From NCBI GenBank assembly GCA_026418655.1, contig JAOAAW010000063.1:11805-75804 (forward strand): a stretch of DNA of 64,000 bases, in the 5' to 3' direction. This DNA comes from a bacterium (GTDB lineage: Bacteria; Ratteibacteria; UBA8468; B48-G9; DTJG01). The position numbers and the translations under genes were made by a program. The notes under the pieces were generated by a model. That model worked only from the letters and a program-made list of their open reading frames with translations. It was not told where the DNA came from and did no database searches. Every line of letters begins with the position of its first letter. The stretch's first letter is position 1. Of this stretch, positions 1 to 8,768 are shown piece after piece.

Positions 1-1285
1 AGCGCTTGTAAATATAAGCGCTGAGAATTTACAGATAAAAGAAAGAATGCATATTGCTTATATCCACCATGGGCTGCGAAAAAATGCTGACAAAGAGCTT
101 CAGTTTGTAAGAAATCTCGCTAAAAAAATTGGAGTGCCTTTTCATTACAGAAAAATCAGGGTTAAAAAAACTAAAGGAATATCTCTGGAAGAACAGGCGC
201 GCATTAAGAGATATGAAGCCCTTGTAGATATAGCAAGAAAAACAAAATGCAAGGCAATTTTAACAGCCCATACAATGGACGATCAGGTTGAAACAGTATT
301 ACTTAATTTCATAACGGGTGCTGGCTTAAAAGGTCTTTGTGGCATGCAAACCGTGTCAGAAATAAATAAAAATGTATTGCTCATAAGACCTTTTCTTTCT
401 ATATCAAAAAAGCAAATTCTTTCCTATCTAAAAGAAAAAAATATTAAATTCATGTTGGATGAGAGCAATATTGACACAAAATTCAGAAGGAACTTTATTC
501 GGCATAAAGTTTTACCACTGCTTGAAGAAATTAACCCAGGTGTTAAGAAAAATATTTACAGAACATCGAAGATTCTATCGGATGATTTTGATTTTATCAA
601 TTCTGAGGTGGAAAGAACTGTGAAGAAGCTTGTTTCTAAAAACAAACTGTTTTTACAATTTCCTTTAAGAAAATTTTTAAAGATGCATACATGTCTGCAG
701 AGATATTTTATAAGAAAACTGCTTATGGAATTCTGTAATCTCTCATATCCAGCTGATTTTGAAACAATAGAAAAAATCAGGATATCTATTATAGATGGTA
801 AAAAGATTTCTATTGATAAATTCAATATTTCAGTCGTGTGCACAAAAAATGAAGTAAGACTATTAAAAAATGGTATCTTTGAGAAATTGCTTGCTGGTAA
901 AATATTTATAATCAATGTTCCGGGCATTACGGAAATCAATGACCTGAACTGGAAAATTTCAACATCTTACAGGAAATTTTCAAAAAAATTTTTGCACAAC
1001 AAAAACAGGCTTATTGCATATATAGATGCAGATAGAATAAAGGGTAAACTTGTATTGAAACAACCAGAAAAAAACTGTGTTTTTTCTCCCCTTGGAATGA
1101 AGAAAGAAGTAAAATTTAAGAAATACTGGAAAACACATAAAAAACAGATAGAACAATTTGTGGAATTTCCTTTTGTCATTGAAAATAATGGAAATATTGT
1201 CTGGGTTGTTGGCGGTCATATTTCGCAGGATTATGCAATATCAAACAAAAGTCGTGTCCTTGAAATATCCGTAACCAAGCATTAG
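1..1285 (+). CDS. tilS: tRNA(Ile)-lysidine synthase, 5'-truncated by the window edge
   Basis: TilS attaches lysine to C34 of the AUA-reading tRNA-Ile in the cytoplasm, using ATP. The open frame runs without a stop from codon position 2, so the gene begins before the window; the ATG at 47 is internal. The first visible family block is IAYIHHGLR, which in TilS follows the PP-loop SGGxDS motif, so the ATP-binding loop lies off the window. Further on are the TAHTMDDQVET block and the RRNFIRHKVLP segment typical of the N-terminal domain. The C-terminal TilS domain is recognisable by FSPLGM and WVVGGHISQDY. The downstream aldo/keto reductase starts 53 bases later on the same strand. Identity is confident; the true start cannot be seen. 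Confidence 0.93.
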   Translation, partial: ALVNISAENLQIKERMHIAYIHHGLRKNADKELQFVRNLAKKIGVPFHYRKIRVKKTKGISLEEQARIKRYEALVDIARKTKCKAILTAHTMDDQVETVLLNFITGAGLKGLCGMQTVSEINKNVLLIRPFLSISKKQILSYLKEKNIKFMLDESNIDTKFRRNFIRHKVLPLLEEINPGVKKNIYRTSKILSDDFDFINSEVERTVKKLVSKNKLFLQFPLRKFLKMHTCLQRYFIRKLLMEFCNLSYPADFETIEKIRISIIDGKKISIDKFNISVVCTKNEVRLLKNGIFEKLLAGKIFIINVPGITEINDLNWKISTSYRKFSKKFLHNKNRLIAYIDADRIKGKLVLKQPEKNCVFSPLGMKKEVKFKKYWKTHKKQIEQFVEFPFVIENNGNIVWVVGGHISQDYAISNKSRVLEISVTKH

Positions 1286-1338
1286 AATATAGCATCTTTT
1301 GAAAAGTTGTGATGAATAAGCAAAAAAAGGGGTAAAAA

Positions 1339-2463
1339 ATGCTGTACAGAAAGTTTGGTAATACACCATATCAAGTTTCCATTCTTGGATTTGGTGCAAT
1401 GAGATTGCCATCACTTCCTGATGGAACGGTTGATTTTGATAGAGCTACAGAATTGATAAGATATGCAATTGAACACGGAGTAAATTTTATTGACTCCCAC
1501 CATTTCTACCACAATGGCCAGAGTGAAGAAGCCATCGGACGGGCTATTAAAGGATTCCCGAGAGAAAGATTGATTCTTCAGACAAAAATAGGTATGTATA
1601 ATAACTATACTGATGAACAGTGCTGGCATCTTCTTGAAACGGCATTAAAAAAGATGAATACAGATTATATTGATTTTTATTTAACCCACAGTTTGAACTG
1701 GGAATCTTATCTTAAATACAACAAACAATTTTTGAAATTCACGCAAAAAGCGCTTGACCAGAAATTAATACGCTATATAGGATTTTCTGTTCATGACTCT
1801 GTTGAAAACATGAAAAAAATTATCAATACCGGTGAATTTTCTACCATGACTGTGCAGTATAATCTTCTTTACAGAGAAAGTGAACAGGCTATAGCAGTTG
1901 CAAATGAAAAAGGAATGGGAGTGGTTGTGATGGGTCCTGTGGGTGGTGGAACATTTGGAAACCCAGAAGAAGAGATAACAGAGTGGATAAGTTCCAGGGT
2001 TAACAGTACAGCCAGTTTAGCATTGCGTTTTGTACTATCAAATCCGAATGTCCATGTTGCAATCTCCGTAGTGAGTACACTTCAGCAGATAGCTGAAAAT
2101 ATTGAGACAGCAAGTAATTTTATCCCACTGGACAATAAAGATATTAAGAAAATTGATGAAATCGTTCAATCAAGAAAGGCACTTCTTAATCTCTATTGTA
2201 CGGGTTGCAGGTATTGTATGCCATGTCCGCATGGTGTGAATATTCCAGGAAACTTCCACTGGTATAATGTTGCAAATGTATACGGTGTGAAAAAAAGAGC
2301 ATTGGAGAAATATTATTCAATGAAACAGGAAGAAAAGGCACACAGCTGTACAGAATGTGGAGAATGCGAACCAAAATGTCCACAAAAGATACCGATAAGA
2401 GGAAAACTTAAAGAAGTTGCAAAATACTTTGAAAAAAATGAAATTCAGCCAGGCAAGGATTAA
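1339..2463 (+). CDS. Aldo/keto reductase with C-terminal 2[4Fe-4S] ferredoxin domain
   Basis: A 374-residue NAD(P)H-type oxidoreductase of the aldo/keto reductase TIM-barrel superfamily, soluble and without a signal peptide. The catalytic tetrad is visible as D52, Y57, K83 and H117 (in FIDSHHFY, LQTKIG and YLTHSL). After about residue 280 come two cysteine clusters, CTGCRYCMPCP and CTECGECEPKCP, which form a bacterial ferredoxin-like domain expected to bind two 4Fe-4S clusters. This AKR-ferredoxin architecture is common in anaerobes, but substrates are generally unknown. A GGGG-rich ribosome-binding site precedes the ATG. The gene overlaps the next one by 26 bases, suggesting co-transcription with the PPC and glycosidase-like genes. 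Confidence 0.88.
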   Translation: MLYRKFGNTPYQVSILGFGAMRLPSLPDGTVDFDRATELIRYAIEHGVNFIDSHHFYHNGQSEEAIGRAIKGFPRERLILQTKIGMYNNYTDEQCWHLLETALKKMNTDYIDFYLTHSLNWESYLKYNKQFLKFTQKALDQKLIRYIGFSVHDSVENMKKIINTGEFSTMTVQYNLLYRESEQAIAVANEKGMGVVVMGPVGGGTFGNPEEEITEWISSRVNSTASLALRFVLSNPNVHVAISVVSTLQQIAENIETASNFIPLDNKDIKKIDEIVQSRKALLNLYCTGCRYCMPCPHGVNIPGNFHWYNVANVYGVKKRALEKYYSMKQEEKAHSCTECGECEPKCPQKIPIRGKLKEVAKYFEKNEIQPGKD

Positions 2464-2878
2464 GAGAGTTTTTATTGTAAGGCTGGAAGATAAAGAGAAA
2501 CTTCCTGATACAATAGAATCTTTTGCAAAAAAATACAAAATACATCGTGGAATCTGCATAATGATTGGTGGAGTAGGTGGTGGAAAACTTGTTTCTGGAC
2601 CAGAAAAATCAAATGTTTTTCCTGTTAATCCAATTTTAAGAAACATCACTGGAACAAGTGAAATTTTAGGAATTGGAACCATTTTCCCTGACAAAAATAA
2701 CAACCCGAGACTTCATATGCATGCATCTACAGGAAGAAAAAATAAAACCCTTGTCGGATGTATAAGACCAGGCATAAATGTATGGAAATTTATTGAATTT
2801 ATTATTCTTGAGATTGTTGATTCGAAAGCGGTTCGCATAAAAGACAATAAGGCGGGCTTTTTAATTCTTGAACCATAA
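2438..2878 (+). CDS. PPC/DUF296-domain protein
   Basis: A small soluble protein of about 146 residues made of one PPC (plants and prokaryotes conserved, DUF296) domain. Visible family traits are GGVGGGKL near residue 40-50, and LHMHAS followed by TLVGCIRP; the His-x-His is a conserved metal-site feature of the fold. The domain is linked to DNA binding in plants (AT-hook proteins), while the bacterial role is not established. The ATG at 2438 lies inside the end of the reductase gene; a TTG at 2417 with a directly abutting AAGAAG is an alternative that adds seven residues. It lies between the reductase and the glycosidase-like gene with a 3-base gap after it, so it probably belongs to the same transcript. 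Confidence 0.75.
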   Translation: MKFSQARIKRVFIVRLEDKEKLPDTIESFAKKYKIHRGICIMIGGVGGGKLVSGPEKSNVFPVNPILRNITGTSEILGIGTIFPDKNNNPRLHMHASTGRKNKTLVGCIRPGINVWKFIEFIILEIVDSKAVRIKDNKAGFLILEP

Positions 2879-2881
2879 TTT

Positions 2882-4864
2882 ATGAGAAAAACATGCATTG
2901 TTATTTCATATAACATCTCAATTTCATCAAGCGCTATTAGAGTATTAAAGACCTATCTTGAAAGTGTTTCAGGAAATTTCGTCGATGTAATTTTCAGCGA
3001 AAAAGAACTTCCTAAGGATTGCAATCTTATTATTATTGGAAACCCTGAGAGAAACAAAAGAATGGGAAAGTTTTGTGGTGCAAAATCTTTGAGGAATTTA
3101 AGAGAAGATGGATATCTCCTTCGAACACTGTCAGAAAAAAACAGATATATTGTACTTATCTGTGGAAAAACGGAAAAAGGTGACAAATACGCAATATATC
3201 ATTTGATGAGAGAAATCAAAGTATCAGGGAAAAAAATAGCATTTCCACATCTCGATATCCGTATAAACCCTTTTATCAAAACAAGAGAAGTCGTTATGGG
3301 AGATGCCTGTCCATGGGACCCATTTTTTTATGAAAATCAAATCAATGTCGATGAAAGAGCCGAAACATATGATACTATTTTCAATTCTGAGGCCTGCTAT
3401 TTGAACTGTCCAGATAGATTTAGAAAAAAATACGCAATGAAAAAAATTGTTGAAAAGTATTGTATAGAAAATTGGGAAAAAGTGACATTGCTTGATTATA
3501 TCAACCAGATGGATTCTTTTGGATTCAATTCAATACAGTTTTATGATGAAGCAGAATCATACATGCATAGTGGCTGTCTCGTAAATCGTAGACAGCTTAG
3601 AGAAAAAATCATTTCAATGATGGACCAAACAAGAAAAATTGGAAATCGTATTTCATTCACAATCTGGGGCGCATATGCATGGGTGCAGAACAACATAAGA
3701 GTTGTCTCTGACTGGGATGATCCCCTATGTGATGAAAAGGTTGTTTTCTCACCCGATTTCCAGATTAAAGATTCAAAGTGCTGGAACAGTGCTGAGGGAA
3801 GAAAAAAAATCCAGGCTCACTTAAATTATTTTACTGGATACATAAAATTAGTTGACCATATCATCAGTCATTTCTATGACCCTGGAGGTTGCAATCAGAA
3901 TGGTTGCACCATTGGCACCTGCGTAAGAATAATGAACTATCAGACAAGAAAATTCAGAAGAGTTAATCCAGACCTTCAGGCAAGTTTTAATCTCTGGCCA
4001 CTAACTTCAAACCACGAAGGCTTCAGCAAAGATGAGGTTTATTCAAATCTTACAAGAACCTGGTCTAAAACATTTACCTGGTGGAATTTCACAAAGGTTG
4101 TTGACCTGCTCGACCCTGATATCATGATAGCAAACAGATGCTTTGATTATGAAATTGCTGAAATGTGTTCAAAATGGAAAAGAAAATATGGACTCTGGAC
4201 ATGGTACACTTCCGATCAGGAAATTACAGCTTCCCTTCATGTTGAAGCAGAGAGATTGGGAAGGGAATTCGGTCAATTACCTGAAGAAGCTGGTTCAATT
4301 TTAGAATATGTTTGTGTTCCATCAAACTGTCACGGATTGAATAGTGCGTCTATATACATTGCATCAAGATTGTTGTGGGAACCAAAAAGAAACCCGTTTG
4401 AAATATTAAAAGAATTCTGTAATTGTGTATTCGGTCCAAAAATTTCGGATGCAATCTACAGCGGATATTATGCTATTGCAAGGATAAGAAATCGTGATAT
4501 TAAAGGAGATAGTGCCTTTAATGATGCATATCTTGGCGCAGGAACTCCGGATGTTGAAAAAGATATAGAATTATCAGGCGATGCCCTCTATAAACTCAAT
4601 AAAATTTCTATAGATTCCTGCTGGATTCCTAAAATCCCTATCGTTATAGATAGAGAAATCATGCTGGAGGACCTCAGAGAACATGTAAAAATGATTCATC
4701 AGTATGCAAGATTCAGACAGGCCTATCTAAAACTTTCAAGAAAAGCAAGGATAACAGATTCAGACTGGAAAAAACTTCCTGCTGTTGAAAAGTTCAAAAA
4801 CACAGGCGGAATGATTGAATGGAGGAAATGGCGGGATATTTTAAATTTAAGCCCTATGAAATAA
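2882..4864 (+). CDS. Glycoside hydrolase-like protein with alpha-glucuronidase-type N-terminal domain
   Basis: A 660-residue soluble protein. Residues 1 to about 130 form an alpha/beta domain of the kind found before the barrel in GH67 alpha-glucuronidases, GH20 and DUF4838 proteins (LIIIGNPERN, DGYLLRTL, GDKYAIYHLMREI). The rest reads as a TIM barrel rich in aromatic residues (NSIQFYDEAESYMHSG, FTIWGAYAW, HFYDPGGCNQNGC, LWTWYTSDQEI). No signal peptide is present, so it would act on imported oligosaccharides. It follows the PPC gene by 3 bases and its 3' end overlaps the convergent URO-D gene by 11 bases. The exact CAZy family and substrate cannot be assigned from sequence reading; hydrolase function is inferred from the fold only. 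Confidence 0.55.
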   Translation: MRKTCIVISYNISISSSAIRVLKTYLESVSGNFVDVIFSEKELPKDCNLIIIGNPERNKRMGKFCGAKSLRNLREDGYLLRTLSEKNRYIVLICGKTEKGDKYAIYHLMREIKVSGKKIAFPHLDIRINPFIKTREVVMGDACPWDPFFYENQINVDERAETYDTIFNSEACYLNCPDRFRKKYAMKKIVEKYCIENWEKVTLLDYINQMDSFGFNSIQFYDEAESYMHSGCLVNRRQLREKIISMMDQTRKIGNRISFTIWGAYAWVQNNIRVVSDWDDPLCDEKVVFSPDFQIKDSKCWNSAEGRKKIQAHLNYFTGYIKLVDHIISHFYDPGGCNQNGCTIGTCVRIMNYQTRKFRRVNPDLQASFNLWPLTSNHEGFSKDEVYSNLTRTWSKTFTWWNFTKVVDLLDPDIMIANRCFDYEIAEMCSKWKRKYGLWTWYTSDQEITASLHVEAERLGREFGQLPEEAGSILEYVCVPSNCHGLNSASIYIASRLLWEPKRNPFEILKEFCNCVFGPKISDAIYSGYYAIARIRNRDIKGDSAFNDAYLGAGTPDVEKDIELSGDALYKLNKISIDSCWIPKIPIVIDREIMLEDLREHVKMIHQYARFRQAYLKLSRKARITDSDWKKLPAVEKFKNTGGMIEWRKWRDILNLSPMK

Positions 4865-5939
4865 GTTTGCTCACCATTTCAACCCTTTCAAAATCAGCAT
4901 TCGGCGGAACATTATCACTCATTCCAAGAATAAAAGAGCGCTTTGTTTTCAACGGAAGAATAACCTCATTGATGTATCTTATAAAATCCTGTTTTGTTCC
5001 ACCCTCTTTACAGACAAGCACTGATGGAATACCACCCTGAAGCACAACTTTATTATCAAGGATATCAAGTGCTTCTTTTAAGGTAATCCTTGCCATTGGC
5101 GCGGTAACTATTGCTTCAACAACATCCAGACCACAACCAGGAACAAGTGGCAGCAGATTTTCAGTTCTTCCGCACCAGTGACCTTCAAAGATTTTTCCTT
5201 TTTCTGAAAGTATCTTTTTACACTCCTGATAATAGGGAATTGCATATTCTTTGAAAATCGGTGGAGTTATCATCACCCCATCCATATTGTCACCTGTTGC
5301 AATCACATCAGCATATCCATCTGCAAGAATTTTAATTCCCTCAATGTATTTTTTGAAATAAGTGTCTAACAATTCATCAACTTCTTTCCTGTAATCAATC
5401 CATAGATAAAATGCATTCACATATCCTGCATCAATCTTTGCAAATTGAATAAAAGGGACAGAAAAACAGCCATTTAGAACAATACCGTCATCGTCTGTCT
5501 CTTCAAGTGCTTTTAATGCTGGCTGGTAGTCGGGTTCATAATATGTTGCCTCTGCAATGTATTTCATTATCCTGATGTCATCTATTGTTTTTATGAAATG
5601 CTCAGAAAGATGTCTTGTGCGATGCTCTGTTTCTGTTTTTTTATGTATGCATCTGACTGAACCAAGCGGTGTCGTAATTTCAGTTATGGTTGTTTCATCA
5701 GTATCTATTTTTTTCGTTTTTATGCTGCTATCACAACTTGCCTTTATTCCTGGCTGCCTGTTCCAGATATAGCCACCAATAGCCCTCACAATATCATTTC
5801 TGGTCATTCCCCTATATTTTTCTGGTAGAGTTCCCTCAGCAGTATTAACGTGGAGCCAGTAATCAAAATTCGGTGCCCACACAAGACAATCAACCGTTTC
5901 ATTTTTCAAAGCCTTTAGAAATCTTTCTCTCTTTGTCAT
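4854..5939 (-). CDS. URO-D-fold protein with HxC...C zinc motif, methyltransferase-like
   Basis: A 361-residue soluble protein of the uroporphyrinogen decarboxylase superfamily, starting MTKRERFLKALK as many family members do. It is far from haem biosynthesis genes. Residues H254 and C256 (GHWCG) plus C310 (VLVCKEGG) reproduce the His-x-Cys...Cys zinc ligand pattern of the MtaA/MtbA/CmuA corrinoid methyltransferase branch, which moves methyl groups between cobamide proteins and thiols. This suggests methyl transfer, for example from methylated sugars, rather than decarboxylation; that is inference. An AAAGGTGAAAC ribosome-binding site supports the ATG. It stands alone on the minus strand between two plus-strand units. 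The second URO-D protein in the window (14156-15310) lacks these ligands. Confidence 0.8.
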   Translation of the reverse strand: MTKRERFLKALKNETVDCLVWAPNFDYWLHVNTAEGTLPEKYRGMTRNDIVRAIGGYIWNRQPGIKASCDSSIKTKKIDTDETTITEITTPLGSVRCIHKKTETEHRTRHLSEHFIKTIDDIRIMKYIAEATYYEPDYQPALKALEETDDDGIVLNGCFSVPFIQFAKIDAGYVNAFYLWIDYRKEVDELLDTYFKKYIEGIKILADGYADVIATGDNMDGVMITPPIFKEYAIPYYQECKKILSEKGKIFEGHWCGRTENLLPLVPGCGLDVVEAIVTAPMARITLKEALDILDNKVVLQGGIPSVLVCKEGGTKQDFIRYINEVILPLKTKRSFILGMSDNVPPNADFERVEMVSKLIS

Positions 5940-6030
5940 GTTTCACCTTTAATAATTTATGTTACTACAGGTAAAACCATTTTTCCAGATTTTTTATTTT
6001 GGTCTCTTTATTATTCCAACATCTATGGAC

Positions 6031-6058
6031 TTGCCAAAATTTCTTGGGGGGGTAAAAT
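6031..6058 (+). promoter_or_regulatory. Sigma70-type promoter for the Ig-like/protease gene
   Basis: TTGCCA (6031-6036), a 16-base spacer ending in seven G, and TAAAAT (6053-6058). The predicted start near 6065 leaves a 34-base leader with an AAGGTGG ribosome-binding site before the ATG at 6099. The -10 box lies inside the left arm of an inverted repeat listed separately. Confidence 0.5.
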
Positions 6059-6080
6059 CAGGCTGGAAGAAGATTTTACC
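6051..6080 (+). repeat. Perfect 9-bp inverted repeat over the -10 box, operator-like
   Basis: GGTAAAATC (6051-6059) and GATTTTACC (6072-6080) are perfect inverse complements separated by 12 bases. A related single site, GGTAAAACC, lies at 5970-5978, just upstream of the divergent URO-D gene. The left arm contains the predicted -10 box and the dyad is centred on the predicted transcription start. It could be a repressor site or a 5'-leader hairpin. No run of T follows on the plus strand, so it is not a typical terminator. Confidence 0.45.
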
Positions 6081-6098
6081 AATAAAAAAGGTGGAAAT

Positions 6099-6401
6099 AT
6101 GAAAATTTTTCCTGGGGTATTTCTGCTGATAATAATCTTGATTTTTCCTGTGATGGCAAGTCAATATCAGGAAACATATGAAGGTAAAAATTTTCATATC
6201 CTCAATAATCAACAGATAGAAGTATGGATTTTTGGACCCACCAGTATGAGTGCAGAGGGTATGGGGTTAGGGCTGATGGCGCTGGTGCTGCCTGAAAACA
6301 CCCAGGGTACATACACCTGGAGCATAATACAGGGAGAAAATAAAGCAGAGATAACATGGCAATGGGGTTCATATGTCTATAGAACCAGAGGAAACAAGTG
6401 A
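6099..6401 (+). pseudogene. Fragment 1: signal peptide and first half of the first Ig-like repeat
   Basis: A 100-residue open segment with a clear lipophilic signal peptide (residues 1-20). It ends after WQWGSYV in about ten residues that do not fit the repeat (YRTRGNK), followed by TGA. The homologous continuation (IEPEETSDTIHDI) is in the next frame, so this is the 5' piece of the broken gene, not a complete small protein. Confidence 0.6.
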
Positions 6402-8145
6402 TACAATCCATGATATTGTAGTAGAGCTTGAATTTACTCCCACAGACCCACCAGGAGAGCCAGTATACAGTTATGAATTTCTCACAGTATACGATGTAGA
6501 GATAGTCAATGGAGATGCCAGTTATTCAGAGACTCCTGTGGAGACAGAATTTTTTATTGGAGAGACAAAGATATACAGGGCAAAGGTAAAGCCAGCAGAT
6601 TTTGTTTGTGATATTTGTGAGTGGATATACCCGTGGTGGGGTGAGTGGATAATATTTGAGGTGGAAGGAGAATACTGTTATGTGACAGGATTACTACCTG
6701 ACTATGGGGTAATATTAGAGGTACATGTATGGAGTTATGATAGTGGGTCAGAGCCAGCAGTAGATGGGGTAACATTTGGGATTTACTCAACAAACATACA
6801 GATAAACAACAAAGAAGAGCCACAGGAAGAATCCACAGGGATATACATTAAGAGAGGTCAGATTGTACCGATAAAGATAGGACCCAGCATGTTAGAGATA
6901 GGGAGTCCTGAATTTGTGGGAATGCAGGGACCTGGAGAGATACACTTGAAACTGGAAGCAATAGCAGGAGCAGAGAAAGTGTCATTGTGGGAATATGAGC
7001 AGACCACAAACACATTCACCCAGAAAGATTTTCCTTACACCTATAGCTGCAGTCCCAGCCAACAGACACCATTTGAATCAAAGACAATGTATCTGAAAGG
7101 AGAAGAAACATCAGTGACAATAAAAGACATCATCCTGAGATTGAAGGGATACAAACTCAATCAGCAGGATTCCACAGCGATAGATACAGTTGTTATTACA
7201 GTATTTGATATAGACATAATTCTTGCAGGGATGGATGAAGAAACAGAACAGGAAACAGGGCTGTATATACCCTTGAATAATGATGATGACAGTGACACAG
7301 TGATAGATAGAGAAGATGGTATAATTGAAGGTGGGGATGATGATGTGAAAGATCTTATTATTTTCTGTGAACCTGTGGACTTACTGGGATTTCTCACATT
7401 ATCCTGGGGAAGTAATATCAGGTTATGGGAATCCACGAGTAAACAGACCCAGATAACAGGGACAGATTATTCACCAGCAGGATCTCCTCCGATAACAATT
7501 TATGTAGAGGGATACAATGTCAGTAATTCCATCAGAGATACATCAATCACACTTTCTTACACTACCCCTGATGAAACATATCATGAGGACACAGCAAAGA
7601 TAACAGTATACAGGGTAGAATTAAGTACCAGCAAAGATATTGTATGTGCGGGAGGAAAAGATGCAGAGATATGCAAGGCAGAAATCACAGGGACAACGAA
7701 ACCACCCATAGTAGGGATACAGATAGAATTTGAGATAGTGGGCAATAAAGGTTATGATGGGATAGAAGACAAGACCTATTATGATATAGAAACGGCAGAT
7801 AGTGGTAGATTTTCCAGTGGCAGGACATATGATAGCGGGATAACAAACGCAGAAGGGAAAGCAATTGTTACCTATATTTCAGGGCAAGATGCATCAAACC
7901 CAGAGACACAGTTATATTTTTACCCGATAATCAAGGCAAGCAGTGGAGGTGCAGGATGTGATACAATTGAAATCAGGATAGATCCACCAGAGATATCTCT
8001 TGAGATATTTTTGGACCCAGAGACACAGGAATCAGTGGAATATATTATTGCAGATGGAGAAAGCCAGGTGATGAACAGGAAACCATTTTCACCACAATCC
8101 TGGCAGATTTTGAAGGGACAAATTCTCAGGACCATGGTTCAATAA
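6373..8145 (+). pseudogene. Fragment 2: Ig-like repeat region
   Basis: A 590-residue open segment with a fortuitous ATG at 6373 and no ribosome-binding site. It holds most of the beta-sandwich repeats and an acidic insert (NNDDDSDTVIDRED, EGGDDDVKD) that may bind calcium. It stays in frame until GESQV near 8070, after which the 25 terminal residues are out-of-frame noise. Confidence 0.6.
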
Positions 8146-8315
8146 CGACAGAATCACAGACAGAAGGAGATGGGGTAGCGATATCGACATACACAGCAGG
8201 CATAGAGCCAGGATATATTGAGATAGAAGCGATAGATGAGGATGTTAAAATAGCCAATAGGGGCAGCTGGAAAGAAAAATTTCTCAATATATTTGAAGGA
8301 AGAAAAAGGGAAAAA

Positions 8316-8768
8316 TTGAAATTGAGGATATGGACAGACATGCCTTACGGTCATTCATATTTGCAGAATTCCTATAGTTTTCTTGGTTCAGGTAGACTTG
8401 AATGGGTACCTTACAAATTTTCCAATTGTAGAATCAATGAATTCAATGTTGAAGATACCATATCCGGAGGGAGTACTCATGAAGCAGGTCACTATTATTC
8501 AAACAGTGATGTCCGAGTATACTCGCAGACAATAGAAAATAATTACCCGGACAGAAGGGAAGAAAGGCTGGGTTATACTGCTGCTCATGAAATTGGACAT
8601 GGACTGGTTCGATATGGACATTTGCCGGTTCCTTTCAATAATCATTTGAACTGCTTGATGAATGTTTATGTTACATCTCTACCAGAAAACTGTCAGGCTT
8701 TCTGTACAGGAGATGGTTCCAAGAAATGTCAGCAATATATAAAAATAAAACTGGGGAATAATAAATAG
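8316..8768 (+). pseudogene. Fragment 3: zincin-like C-terminal domain
   Basis: A 150-residue segment from the first in-frame ATG. The coding frame continues without a stop back to about 8070, where it picks up the Big-1-like repeat. It carries AAHEIGH, a second GH seven residues on, then LNCLMN, the order seen in Met-turn zinc proteases; the third ligand spacing is one residue longer than the metzincin consensus. Several cysteines near the end could form disulfides in the periplasm or outside. Confidence 0.55.

Larger units (their letters stand above)
6099..8768 (+). pseudogene. Secreted Ig-like repeat / zinc metalloprotease protein, broken by two frameshifts
   Basis: Three consecutive open segments form one original protein of about 890 residues. 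It starts with a signal peptide (MKIFPGVFLLIIILIFPVMA) behind an AAGGTGG site, continues with several Ig-like beta-sandwich repeats (two copies of a block around ITWQWGS/LTLSWGS, then a Big-1-like block with ADGESQV and EGDGVAISTYTAG), and ends with a zincin-like domain containing HEIGH and a CLMN Met-turn-like motif. Reading must shift by an apparent extra base near 6375-6398 and back by an apparent missing base near 8069-8071; protein similarity continues across both points. Either the gene is decaying or the assembly has two indels. It ends directly against the ATG of the HEAT-repeat gene. The peptidase assignment rests on HExxH only. Confidence 0.7.
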
